In this document: one piece after another, positions 11,301 to 20,326 of the stretch
Position numbering within the stretch: the stretch's first letter is position 1
Layout of the letters: each line of letters opens with the position of its first letter
Source of the DNA: Haplomitrium mnioides
Lineage: Eukaryota; Marchantiophyta; Haplomitriopsida; Calobryales
Direction: 5' to 3'
Assembly (NCBI GenBank): GCA_049999725.1
Contig: JBNGIS010017706.1
Span: 26,670 to 65,865, forward strand
Length of the DNA: 39,196 bases
The notes under the pieces: model-generated
Database searches by the model: none
Seen by the model: only the letters and a program-made list of their open reading frames with translations
What the model was told of the DNA's origin: nothing
Program-made: the position numbers and the translations under genes

Positions 11301-12945
11301 TGTTCCTTCACTCTCAACTTTAAGCTGCTTGGCAGCCTCCTGGGCCATATCAACCTGCAGGGCAGAGGAACTGCATGAAACCAAGAGTTCCAATTCAACA
11401 ACCTAACAGTCTTATTCTTTCAAGCAAGCAGAGAGCACAACTTCAACTTTCTTATCTGGTAATTGTACTGGATATGTTAACAAGATTTTATACTAATGAG
11501 TAGCATTCTAATAAGTTTTACTTCAACCTTGGCGGCAAAACCTCGAAAAGTTTCATGAATCTTTTTGAAGATGGCAGCACCCCTTGTGTGGGCTTCTCTG
11601 CTGATGCTATCCACGTAAATGCCTTTACAGGTAGATCCCACCCTCATGGCTGAGAGATCAGTGCTTTCTCTAACCGGTGGAGATTTCCTTTTACTTGTAA
11701 AATGATTGGACTGCAGAGCTGCATTATTGTCGGAAAAGTTCTGCAGTAGCAAGTTCGTCCACTTTGGAATCAATTTTGTTGACTTATGAGCTGGTACCAA
11801 GTTAATTTGGGCCAATGGATGAGTGGGCTTGATAAACTCAGGTAAATCAAAGAGTGATGGATCTTGAATACACTCTCCAAAACATTCCAAGGATGTCAGC
11901 ACTCCCTCTGCTTCTTTAAGATGAAACTGCATTCATCTCAAAATAGTAATTTTAGTGTATTTATAAAGGTCTGTACAAAACAAAGATAATTTTCCTGAGG
12001 TGAGAACATGGCAACAAAAATTTTTAGATCTATATCTCCAATAATGTCAAGAAAAGACAGGATATCTTCATAGTCAATAAGATGCCTCTAATGCAGAACG
12101 GACAACTATAGGGACTGTGAAGGTAAAAGAAAACCACTGCATTTTAATGGCAGGCAATTTTAATCAGACAGATGCAAAACTTTCTTTACCAAAGTGTAAT
12201 CTCGATCTGCTATTAGTGATTGCACAACCTCGAAAAGTTTTTCTCTGCAGCGAGTAGATTCTTGAGTTGTTTTCTTTAAACAGCCCAACTCATGAAACAG
12301 CAACTTGATCTTCTCCTCTTTCTCTTTCAGCTGGTGTTTCTGGGGCAGGAATGTGTAAACTCCAGTGAGTGACTAGGATATCAAATCCTACAGATCGCAT
12401 GGCCATAAGTCCTAGGAAGAAAAGCTTCTGCAAGCATAAACTGATGATTGACTTTCAACTGATAAAAAGAATCTACTGACCAGTTGGAAGTTGAAATGCC
12501 GTAACTCAGCTACTTTTGTATTTAGGCTCCCGATTTCTCGGTCCTTGTGAACAACATTTGAGTTCTGCTCCTCAATGCTATATTTTCTATTAACTTTTTG
12601 TTCACTGTTGACATCTACCTTAGCTTCTAAACAATTTTTCTTCTTTGAAATTTTCTTCAATTCTCCAACGACATTTGCTGATCTTTCACTGTAACTGCTA
12701 CATCTTCCATCTAACTGCCTTCTTCCAAAAGAGGTGGACTCCATTCCAATCAGTTGATGAGTGGGTTTATTTGACACAGGCTTGAAAGAACTTGGTAAAG
12801 GTTTTTCAGTATTTGTGCAACTGTCATCCATTGGACTTGGTGGAGCCTCAGTCCTTGAGTCAGATTGGTGACGCCCCTCCTCACCATCTGAAACCTGGTT
12901 GTGTATTACAGTCAGGCAGGCAGTTCTTACTACTATAATGTGCAA
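7856..12945 (-). CDS. Large coiled-coil protein gene, multi-exon
   Basis: Exons read on the minus strand: 12894-12481, 12339-12190, 11926-11528, 11354-11142, 10911-8457, 8326-8271 and 8002-7856. All splices are AG/GT. All introns are phase 0 except 8456-8327, which is phase 1. The joined frame is open for about 1275 residues. Residues 1-138 are polar and Ser/Pro-rich with a first short coiled coil. Helix-rich segments follow (KEKEEKIKLLFHELGC). The long fifth exon is almost wholly heptad-like (about 818 residues), with repeats of the type W-x-x-x-EE-x-LKKE. A cytoskeletal or scaffold role is inference; no motor or other catalytic domain is seen. The start is unsure: ATG 12945 is in frame, but the acceptor at 12896-12895 suggests a 5' exon further right. 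The final exon is tentative. Confidence 0.8.
8028..8131 (-). mobile_element. Retroposon R, short copy in an intron
   Basis: The constant end TAGTTATGAAGTTGTGGAG begins at 8028 and similarity ends near 8131. Flanks AAAATAAAGCAACA and AAAATAAAACAGTA are a weak direct repeat. It lies in the intron 8270-8003, some 25 bp upstream of the acceptor. Confidence 0.65.
8329..10911 (-). CDS. Main coiled-coil exon of the multi-exon gene
   Basis: The exon starts after the acceptor TTTCCAG at 10913-10912 with LLKTEKASLEAT, continuous with the preceding exon end SVKEIKQTLK. It stays open to a TAA at 8329, but a donor GGAG|GTATGG at 8456-8455 lets it join 8326-8271 in frame, so 8456-8329 may be intron. The sequence is dense in Glu, Lys, Leu and Gln. 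Repeating blocks of about 38 residues in the C-terminal third (SKSDWCLQEETLKKE, SKLEWTEREECLRME, SRLDWFQQVERLDEK, SALNWSLGEESLKKE) suggest internal duplication. There are no in-frame stops, in contrast to every mobile-element frame nearby. Confidence 0.85.
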   Translation of the reverse strand, partial: LLKTEKASLEATSAEKEKKVSRLQILVNELSIEKTVLLQTVKAIKAILSDPSDVDVVHVTDFLDGPSGVVEIEGENLSQIVNSAQIVVRERNKAGAQLQHEKSAMEAKYQELQAQAENSSTRLQHERDAMTTETLELQKFYAAMVGILGDVDNESDDTETLDGCCQGKDMLVKRFRDIHSKLKVTREDIYKQRTLFAVKLIEMENICSSLYGQHCVGSQKMDLKCDLDGMQTCGDAAALVWSEEVQLDSKCTKVVSSLKHLKMERDTLVASLHASSALQDVIQQQIQTLFGMLDAGDLSQEGDPRSDEENKRSRSGLIDSELVEGFFENSVFARVVAQLPDMVTKVGNLKISRDQILLKLKVVESERDEAIQKATDQSNISYLYHSAQKEVSDLRQQLTDVECMIQSVKVESFESPWNSKNTSSNIRESNRGSQNFPVLKELEELKSDLLARRDYEVAADCRLQDLVNQLTVEKLKVNELEKCIQLTESQIQNLSNHSLNNESILKEMTKQLSTADSLLVELFSLVMSRADTITVSEQNSGVYMTSPGIVGKLRALKDKVSELITAREIEILQSAKDAAQWKSQLQTLGGDVMRCRAEMETMERRMLELTELQNIREAEMLQSVQDVAKRKSQLEHLERDVTGYREEIKLMQRKVEDQDEHFKRSKSDWCLQEETLKKENFMLEKDYTKWKQKAQEQEECFKISKLEWTEREECLRMEISRFQTLEKDSMRSNLHLQNIMREMHEQEETFKSSRLDWFQQVERLDEKIVRLEKNLDNCRTELETMRRRLVEQEDNIKISALNWSLGEESLKKEIIRLGGMVGLTMIIAPGGFSETILEICTNHRFSTLHKLIFSLSTSFS

Positions 12946-12954
12946 TTCTAGTAG

Positions 12955-13027
12955 TGGAGATGCAGGGAATTGAACCCTGTACCTATCGCATGCAAAGCGA
13001 TCGCTCTACCATGTGAGCCACATCCCC
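12955..13027 (-). tRNA. trnA-UGC: tRNA-Ala (anticodon UGC)
   Basis: 73 nt that fold as a full cloverleaf. The acceptor GGGGATG pairs with CATCTCC (one G-U) with discriminator A. The D stem is GCTC/GAGC, the anticodon stem ATCGC/GCGAT with loop TTTGCAT, and the T stem CAGGG/CCCTG with loop TTCAATT. The B box GGTTCAATTCC fits consensus; the A box TGGCTCACATGG has one mismatch. CCA is not encoded, as expected for a nuclear gene. The first T4 run downstream on the minus strand is about 230 nt away, inside the coiled-coil exon, so transcript termination is unusual. It lies 10 bp upstream of ATG 12945, on the same strand. Confidence 0.93.
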
Positions 13028-13299
13028 GTCATCCCCATTTGGAATCAACAATCTGTGGCATTTGAAAAGTCTAATCACTAGACACTATGCTAGCAGTGAG
13101 AGGTCTTGAGCCTATAACACCACCTTCTTCCTCCAGTAATGACTACTTTAGATACAAGGGTTTTTGGAAATCCAAAAGAGAAGGAAATTGGTTTGAGCAC
13201 AGACAAACACCTGTCCATTGGAGACCAAAAGATTTGAGCAAAAAGTTATGGAGAAATATGATAATAGCTTTTGAAGTCATTTTAGTTCAGGGCAGTTCC

Positions 13300-13560
13300 A
13301 GATTTGCACACAACCCACAATGCACCTTTTGTTCACTTGCTTGAACTGTGGACACATGCTTCCCATCAATGTCCTCTCCTCTCTTCGCAGAAGTTATTTC
13401 TTTGTCTAACCTCTGACAGAGACAAATCAAAATGTAGAAAGCCCCATCAAACTCTTCATCATTCATGCAAGCCCATCAAGCAGCACAACAGACTAGTCAT
13501 AAAGAATGGTCCAATGCCTCTCCCAGCAAGTAATTGTCAGCCATTTGACAAAACGTCAAC
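13300..13560 (-). pseudogene. Decayed repeat block X, LINE-associated
   Basis: Similar to 28200-28460 on the same strand, with shared words TAACCTCTGACAGAGA, CATGCAAGCCCATCAAGCAG and GCACAACAGA. Minus frames read LDKEITSAKRGEDIDGKH and VSTVQASEQKVH; the 28-kb copy reads VSTTQASEKKIH. Both copies lie next to the LINE block Y, so X is probably part of the same LINE family. Confidence 0.4.
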
Positions 13561-13724
13561 CCACAATGTGTTGGAATTGGAATATAGCAGCTCACATTTA
13601 CAGAGCTGGAGTGTGTCTACTACTTGTGTATATATAGCTGTAGAGATGTGGAGAGTGAGGTTAGAGGGTTTGTCACTCTCTCATCTCTAATCTCTAATCT
13701 CTAGCCTTTAGTTTTTGGAGCAGA

Positions 13725-14090
13725 ATGAACCATCATAAGTTCAGGGAGGAAGAGTGCCAGCCATCGTTGATCATGGTACTTGAGAAATTGTTGGACTGTC
13801 TTTGTCAGGTCCACAAAAAAAGCCCATGGTATCTTCCCTGTATCTCACAGTATTTGGGGCAGCAAAAGATGATGTGGTGTTCAGCTCCCATGACTTCCCC
13901 GTGACTTGTAAGTTGCATTGGAGGCACACCAGCTTCTGACAGGAAGTAAAAAACTTTATTTCTCAGGCCATACCTTGTTGTCCACCTTGGACCATTTGGC
14001 TGTTTAGCATTGTAGATGATGGGAATCAGATGGACTACTTATCAGATATTGTTGGATTTACCTGTATGGAGATCTGTTGATCAGCTTGTT
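13725..14090 (-). pseudogene. LINE reverse transcriptase C-terminal remnant, block Y
   Basis: The minus strand encodes a decayed C-terminal zinc-binding region of a non-LTR retrotransposon: VCLQCNLQ, then after a frameshift AEHHIIFCCPKYCEIQGRYHGLF. The copy at 27835-28075 has VCLHC and DEHHFVFCCPKYYEI. The C-x2-C ... HH-x3-CC spacing is typical of LINE C-terminal knuckles. A 22-bp LINE tail is inserted inside it at 13938-13959. Confidence 0.65.
13938..13959 (-). mobile_element. 22-bp LINE 3'-end insertion without poly(A)
   Basis: GACAGGAAGTAAAAAACTTT and the two following bases are the reverse complement of the LINE tail seen at 18.84 and 26.48 kb. The paralogous block at 27.99 kb lacks these bases, and TTCT flanks both sides (13934-13937 and 13960-13963), indicating an insertion. 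Confidence 0.6.
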
Positions 14091-14159
14091 GTACTTGACA
14101 GTCTTGGATGCTGCAGTGTCGGACTGCCAGAGGACTGTGAAGTAGTGTGTTGCTAGGTG

Positions 14160-14994
14160 TGTTAGAAAGTAAACACGAAAATCCACGTGAAGGAGTTGAG
14201 AGGCTGTCAAAAACGAACACCTAGCTCGAAGTATGTTCGAAGAAGACAGCTGATACTAGAATCGAAAAGTCACAATAGGGGAGAATCACGAAACTCCAGA
14301 AATCGTTCACTGGAGGTCAGGAAATCGGGACATAGGGTGGACGCGATTTCCACCAGACGTGAGCGTCGCTCCTGGAAATCGCAAAATGCGATTTAGAGGG
14401 TGGAAAACGAAATGGGATTCGGTTCCCTTTTTCGACTTTCTGATATTCGCCTTCACACGATGGAGCTTCCTTGCGAACTCGCCACCACGTGAGGCAGCCT
14501 TCTTGCGAACCCGATGCAGCCTTCTTATGAACTCGCAACCTCTTCACGAAGTATGCTCATCCTTCAGCGCTGCTTGTTGTGTTCCAAACGTGCTGTCAAG
14601 CAAGTCGCGATGCTTGACAAATGCAGATATCAGAGCAGAGAAAAAGGGGGAACAATGCGAACAGGAGATATGAATGTTGAGGATACTTCCCAATGGGGGA
14701 AGCCTCGATTAAATATACAAGGAGGGCTTTTCCTCCTACGTTACACCGCAAATGCAGCCTCGTTCACTTCCGTGATTGAAGGCGCGATTATCTCTATGGA
14801 GACATGCTTAAAATCTGCGCTTCTCCTCAGTCTTCTAAGTGACTAATTTGTCACCTAATGAAAGGGCCTACTCTGATAACATGTGGCAGCCCTTAAGAAT
14901 ATAACTAAACTAACAAGAATAACTAGCTATCCTAGTTATAACTAACAATATGTTAGTTATCATATTTACAGCAGCAGAAAATACATTTCCAACA
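14160..14994 (-). repeat. Solo LTR with target duplication AGGTG
   Basis: Begins TGTTAGAAAGTAAACACG and ends CATTTCCAACA, the same ends as the E1 LTRs but clearly diverged inside and shorter (835 bp). AGGTG occurs at 14155-14159 and again at 14995-14999. A lone LTR with an intact 5-bp duplication is the product of LTR-LTR recombination. Orientation is assigned by matching the E1 LTRs. Confidence 0.9.
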
Positions 14995-15109
14995 AGGTGA
15001 TCATAAGTGCAGTTCCTGATTGGTCAGGAGGAGCGTCTATGTTCAGTCTCCACTACTCCAGCCATTTCTGGCATTGATTGGGCCAATTTAAAAGTGCTAC
15101 AGGAAAATT

Positions 15110-15290
15110 TCCCAAAATCACCGTAGCTGGACTGAGTTGGTGCTGCAAGTGCTCAAATTCCACAGATTTGTGAGAGACTGAGGTTGCTCTGACCTCACGC
15201 AGGTAGAAAGCAAGAATAAACAAGTAGAGGAATGCAAGAAATGCAAGTGAACTCCTATCTGGAAATAATGGCTGGAAAGAGGCCTTGATT
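15110..15290 (-). repeat. Dispersed repeat S, copy 2 (inverted)
   Basis: The minus strand contains TTGTTTATTCTTGCTTTCTACCTG, GAGGTCAGAG and TCTCTCACA-like words in the same order as 7150-7340 and 25810-26000. Confidence 0.4.
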
Positions 15291-15437
15291 GATTTCAATG
15301 GAATTTATACACAACAGGAAACCACGAAACCATAAATTGCTGACTGGAAACTATGGGCACCCAGGATTCAAATGGCATCTAACTATGGTCTACAAAGAAG
15401 GGTGGGTCAGCACCTGGAATCAACAGGTCGCTGCAAG

Positions 15438-15460
15438 TTCCTGTCAAAAAAAAAAAAAAA
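15438..15460 (+). mobile_element. Ultra-short LINE insertion, 8 nt plus poly(A)
   Basis: TTCCTGTC followed by an A run is inserted between direct repeats AACAGGTCGCTGCAAG (15422-15437) and AACAGGTCACTGACAAG (15461-15477). TTCCTGTC-poly(A) is the extreme 3' end of the LINE family at 26.35 and 18.83 kb. Confidence 0.75.
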
Positions 15461-15477
15461 AACAGGTCACTGACAAG

Positions 15478-15549
15478 TGGTTGATTTCTTGGGCACTGGC
15501 TGGCGGTGCTGTTTTCCCTGCACACAAATGTTGTAGCCTTCTGTGCCAT
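15478..15549 (-). pseudogene. Copia element B, GAG-pre-integrase piece
   Basis: The minus strand reads LQLWHRRLQHL followed by INHLSV. LWHRRLGHL is the hallmark of the copia GAG-pre-integrase domain. The Leu-Gln just before it is supplied across the E1 insertion by element B at 21244 (TVTPGESDLQ), so this is the left half of the element split by E1. Integrase and reverse transcriptase of B do not follow, so B is truncated here. Confidence 0.75.
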
Positions 15550-15554
15550 AACTG

Positions 15555-16461
15555 TGTTAGAAAGTAAACTCGAAAATCCATGTGAAGGAGTTGAGAAAGC
15601 CTGTTGAGAGAGCACTTAACCAGAAAATAATGCTCCAAAGGAGACAGGAATGAGGTCAGATCAAAGAACGCCAGATATCAGGTCGTGAAACGGCAGAATC
15701 GCGATACTCCAGGAATCGATCAAGAGGGAGGGGGGGGGGGTCCAGGTGCTCACGAAAAACCCCAGACGCTCCCCGTTCGCGATGCGAGCATCCCTGGCTC
15801 GATATCGCGTTTTTGCAAAAACGCGATACTGCAGGGAAGCCGAAAAACGGGAACTCGATTTCCTGGTTTTCACCACCACGCTTCTGCTGTGACCTCCTCA
15901 CGAGCTCACGACCTCCTCGACCTGCTGATATTCGCCACCAGAGAAGCCGCAGCCTTCTTGCGACCTCCTCACGAAGTATGGTCGCCCGTCGTATGTTGCG
16001 TGTGCTCCTAACACGATATCTTGATAATGCAGAGAACACAGTCGCGATGCTGCGACCTTCATAAATATCGAACCAGAGGAAGAATGCACAAGGGAAATAT
16101 GAATGCTGAGGATGAACCTGAATATGGGTCCTCTTCGTTTTTATACACAGAGACGCAGCTTGCGCTGCATAAAAATAGACGCCCGTAATGCAAGGGGCGT
16201 GCATAACAATGTACATTCAGGAGGATCGCCAGGTGGAGGTGATCATGGACGCACACGCTCCAGTCGCATGTGCCAGCATATAGAGGAACCTCCTAAGCTT
16301 TAAGAGCACATCGCGAGTGCCCTGCGTATATCTTCCTAATTCATGATACAATTATCAAGAAGGGCCATGCACAATGACTATTCCTTCTTCTAGACAAAAT
16401 AAATGCTAAGCTAACCATGTTAGTTACATCTATATACAGCAGCAAAGATACAATTCCAACA
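15555..16461 (-). repeat. 3' LTR of E1
   Basis: TGTTAGAAAGTAAACTCG to CAATTCCAACA, 907 bp. It aligns with 20327-21238 along its whole length, with scattered substitutions and small indels such as an extra AAGCCTGTTG near 15597. It contains a G10-class run near 15731. LTR divergence could date the insertion. Confidence 0.95.
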
Positions 16462-16473
16462 CTCCCACTTACC
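16462..16473 (-). promoter_or_regulatory. Polypurine tract of E1
   Basis: Minus-strand GGTAAGTGGGAG immediately precedes the 3' LTR start TGTTGGAATTG. This is the expected plus-strand primer position. Confidence 0.75.
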
Positions 16474-17016
16474 GCATGTTGCTGTAGATCCCCATGTTGT
16501 TTGATCATCTTGAAGTGTCTTCTTTGGGGCAACGCTTTGGTGAGAACGTCAGCTGTCATCTCCACTGTCACACAATACTCCAGTTCCACCTTATTTCCAC
16601 GCAGGTATGAAGTGATACTGGAAGTGAATGTGTCTTTCTTTTGGATGTTAAACTGGGTTGATGCCAGTTCCATGCAACCAAGGTTGTCGCATAAAAATTG
16701 TGTCGCTTGCTTGAATCCAATCAAGCAACCTGCAAATCCATGCAGCTTCCTTACAGGCATTTGGCAATGCCCTGTATTCAGCTTCCTCATGGGCATTTGG
16801 CAATGCCCTGTACTCAGCTCTTGTCGATGAAATGGTGGTGGTTGTCTGCATTTTACTGCTCCAGGAGATAGTCATCTCCCACAGTAAACACATGTCCAGC
16901 ATTGGATCTCCTCCCCAATCTTCATGACTCTTCCCAGTACACTTGATCCATTTATCATCATACCAGATGATGTCCAGATCCCTTGTACCCCTCAGGTACC
17001 TTTTGACAGTTAGCAA
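16470..17016 (-). pseudogene. E1 RNase H domain
   Basis: The minus frame contains STRAEYRALPNA, EAAWICRLL and downstream VTVEMTADVLTKALPQ, the standard copia RNase H end. The usual DADW is altered to HEDW. A 36-bp in-frame tandem duplication near 16756-16827 repeats AEYRALPNAxxE. A frameshift separates the two halves. Confidence 0.85.
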
Positions 17017-17119
17017 TCAGCATCAAGTGCAGGCTTTGCAACTTCTTTTTTTGATTGAGCCTTGACATTCCTGTCTCTAATCACCTGTATTCCTAAGATA
17101 TAGTGTACCTCCCAAGGTC

Positions 17120-17720
17120 CACTATTTCAAAAGGGTACTCAGACCATGCTTCATGCTGCAGCAAATCCAGAATGTCTCTGAAAACAGCAGGTCGTCCATG
17201 TACACAGTGATTATGTTGATAGACCCCTTTACCACCGAGCAGTATATGCTGTGATTGGATGTTTCATCTAGAATATCCATCACTTTGCAATACTGGTCTA
17301 TCTCCTCATACCATGCTCTTGAGGACTGCTCCAGTCCATACAGAGACTTCCAAGGAGACACACACATTGTGTTCCTTATCAGGTGCCTCTAACCCTGCAG
17401 GTTGCACCACACAGATCTTCTCCATGAGATCTTCATTCAGGAAACCTAACTTCACATCCATCTGATGAACTTCCCTGTCCATTTCTGCTGCAATGATCAG
17501 TTTAGCTGCGGATTGAATGTTTCCTGACAATTTGATACTTTCCTTCTGCAGATATCCCTAGGCTACCAGGCGTGCCTTGTAAAAAGTGACTGCAGCCCAC
17601 ACTTGAGCTTCAACACCCTCTTGCATCCACTGGATTTTCCTGCCTTCTGGTAAATCTCTCAGAATCCAAGTCCCAATCTGTATCAAGGATTGGTACTTAT
17701 CATTTCGTAGCCTGCTCCCA
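17120..17720 (-). pseudogene. E1 reverse transcriptase
   Basis: Minus-strand segments in two frames: QAIKGDDAKQWEQATK near 17730, YKARLVA near 17570, EVHQMDVKLGFLNEDL near 17460, KSLYGLEQSSRAWYEEI near 17330, and the catalytic box VYMDDLLFS near 17200. This is copia reverse transcriptase by order and motif. Frameshifts near 17350 and stops such as the one after KARLVA break it. Confidence 0.88.
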
Positions 17721-17729
17721 CTGTTTAGC

Positions 17730-18871
17730 ATCATCCCCTTTGATGGCTTGCCTTAGGCTCGTTCGTTCTTGCTCAAGAACAACTTTTGCCTTACCTTTCT
17801 ATCTTCCAAGCCTGACAATCGGTCTTCAGAAATTCTGTGACTTCTTCACAGATTGCAATGCCTTTTCCCACTGTCTTCAGATTCCTCCAGGATGGCTGGT
17901 CCACCTTCTGCAAGTTGTTGTCCAGAAGTCTGACCAGCTCTCCATCACCAGAGTAATTCTCAGAACATCAGGGAGGGCAGGGCTTGGATTTGCATCCAAC
18001 CTGTTCCCTACCTCCCACTCATTGAAAACGGCATACCTGTACCAGATTGTTTTGCTTGTAACTGGGTTGCACAGTCATAGACCTTCCATCTTTCACTGTA
18101 CCCAAGGAAAAATACACTTTACTGTCTTAGGTTCCAACTTCATTCGAAGTGTCAAAGGAACCAAGACATACGTGTTGCAGCCAAAACTCTGAGATGCTTC
18201 ACTGAAGGTTGAACCCCTAAGCCTGCCAAGGTGTCAACCGTTCAATTACATTTGTGGGGCTGATATACTTCAGCTGTAGCCACTCCTACTGCCCAGAATT
18301 TAACCTTCAGGCCAGCATATGCACCATGCTTTCTGCCTTCTGAATAAAATTCTTGTTCAGCCATGCTACCACAGAATTTGTCCTCCAGGCCAGCATATGT
18401 AACATGCTTTCTGCCTTCTCAACAAAGACCATGCTACCACACCATCCTGGTGTGGAGAATCCTAAGCAATCATCTATGCTCTGATGCCAACTCTTAACAA
18501 GAAACTTCTGAAACTGTTGCCCTCACTTCTGAAAATCCTTGATTCTATTGTTAACTTCATTCTTCATCCCAACAAGACATGTTTGAAACATAGAAACATC
18601 TCATCCTTGCTGTTCATGAAGTAGACAAAGGAAATCTTTGATTTTTCATCTGTGAATGATACAAACATCTGTAGCCAGACATTGAAGGTGTCTTCATAGG
18701 TCCACATATGTCGCTGTGGACTACTTCCAACAAACTGGATGCTCTCCATCCAATGGTGCCCTTCTTGTCTGCAGATTTTGTGACTTTCCCTTCACAGAAC
18801 TTGAGTGAGGTAGATTTATCCAAACCATGTTTTTTTTTTTTTTTGACAGGAAGTAAAAACTTTATTTCCAC
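17730..18871 (-). pseudogene. E1 integrase
   Basis: LDKSTSLKF, then LLEVVHSDICGPMKTPS near 18715 (first catalytic Asp in HSDICGP), FVYFMNSKDEMF near 18600, and the C-terminal FLGYSERWKVYD near 18100. Order and motifs are those of copia integrase. Several frameshifts are present. The N-terminal part (QVAYQHGEQHG near 19000) is separated from the core by the LINE insertion 18832-18978. Confidence 0.85.
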
Positions 18872-18978
18872 ACATCAAATACAACCGCCGAAGCGGCAAA
18901 ACATCAAAGTCTGGACTAAAGCAAACCACTTCCTCTAGGGTAGCCAAGTCGGGACACAAAGTTGTCCAGCGACAGCTA
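18832..18978 (-). mobile_element. 5'-truncated LINE fragment inside E1
   Basis: A poly(T) run at about 18831-18844 followed by GACAGGAAGTAAAAACTTTATT is the reverse complement of an AATAAAG...TTCCTGTC-poly(A) tail. CCAAACCATGTT at 18820-18831 and 18979-18990 is the target duplication. It is the same family as 26353-26512, in opposite orientation. Confidence 0.88.
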
Positions 18979-19538
18979 CCAAACCATGTTGCTCACCATG
19001 CTGGTAAGCAACCTGATTCCTTTGCTTTCCCAAGTGTTCAAGCCTGTGGTGCCAGAGATTTATTTCCTTCTCTCTGGTTAGCCATACTCACGCTTCCCTC
19101 AACCTCTGGGATACAATCCAATCTACACAGTTTCTCTCCCATGATACCAACACCAAATATATCACCTTGCTAAGCTTATTCAGGACTGTACAGCTATATG
19201 GGTCAGTGATGACCACCAAGCAAGTCCTGGAATGTGTGCTTACTGACACAAGTTTCTTTGTGATCTCAGGCCCATATAAAGGACTCCTTCCAGGCTGTGG
19301 GTGGCACTCTTGTGTCCCAATCCTTTAATACTGAGATGCACAATTCTGTTGCAATTGCAGGTACTCCACAGCTGTTACCCAACTGTTAACTCTCGGATCA
19401 GTTCTGTTGACATCCATTGATCAAACCTTTCTTGATGACGTGGCTGCATGCACCAGGTGTCAGAGCATCCTGGTCATCCATGTCTTCAGATCAGGTTTAA
19501 CAAATCCTTGTCTTCAGATGATTCCTGTTCTACAATTG

Positions 19539-20322
19539 CTAGACTGGAGGCTTCCTGAGATTTCTCTCACCTCCTCCAAACTTGTTGTCAGCCAGTTCCC
19601 TCTTGCAGGATTTGGACAAGCGTCCAACCTTCTTGCAATAATAGTAGGCAAGTATATTCGCAGGTATCTTTCTTTTCTTGTCTCCTTTGGCAATTAAAGC
19701 ATTCTCATCATCTTCCTGTAGTCTGTCGCCTTTGCTCTTCACTGAGTAAGCGACTTGTTACAGTTTCCATGGACATGACCAGACGACCAAATTCTTCAGG
19801 GAGGCTGTTGAGCAGGACACATACAATGTCGTCTTCCTTAACTCGACAACCTGCTGCTAGCAACTCCCCAGCCATGGATTTGCTCATCATCACATGCTCA
19901 GTGATGGTCACACCCTCCCTCATCCTTAACTTGAAGAATTTCATCTTCAGGAAAACTCTATGGGAGATTACTTTGTGTTCATAAGTATTTGACAATTTTA
20001 TCCAGGCATCATGTGCATTGCTGCAGTCTCCCACAAACAACATAAGATGATTATCAAGGCTCAGCATGATTAATGCTAAAGCCTGCTGCTCAGCTTTCAC
20101 CAAACGCCTCCTTTCTCTCTTAATGTCATCTTCAGACATCTCAGAGATGAGGTTGTATTTCGTTTGGGGATCCTCAGTTATTTCCCAGAGATCTTGACTC
20201 ATTAAGACCTCCTTCATGTGCAATTTCCAAAGGGGAATTTCATCCCTTCCAAATTTCTTGACGGAGCTTCCAAATTTCTTGATCTTGCTCCCACTGCCAA
20301 TCTCAACTCGATGTGGGCCCAT
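19539..20322 (-). pseudogene. E1 Gag
   Basis: ATG 20322 opens 204 codons (MGPHRVEIGSGSK) to 19708 with copia UBN2 features: PLWKLHMKEVLMSQDLWEI, DAWIKLSNTYE, LLNSLPEEFGRLV. A frameshift near 19740 moves to a frame with YYYCKKVGRLSKSC, a zinc knuckle in which the first Cys and the His are lost. The start codon lies within the primer-binding site. Confidence 0.88.
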
Positions 20323-20326
20323 AACC
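20314..20326 (-). promoter_or_regulatory. Half-tRNA primer-binding site of E1
   Basis: Minus-strand GGTTATGGGCCCA begins at the first base after the LTR. It complements the anticodon stem-loop of initiator tRNA-Met, the internal priming mode of Drosophila copia. The gag ATG (20322-20320) is inside it. Confidence 0.85.

Noticed and set aside
14187-14846. Open frames inside the solo LTR and in the E1 LTRs (up to 200 codons)
   Set aside because: They lie wholly in LTR sequence, occur in several frames on both strands, and match no protein.
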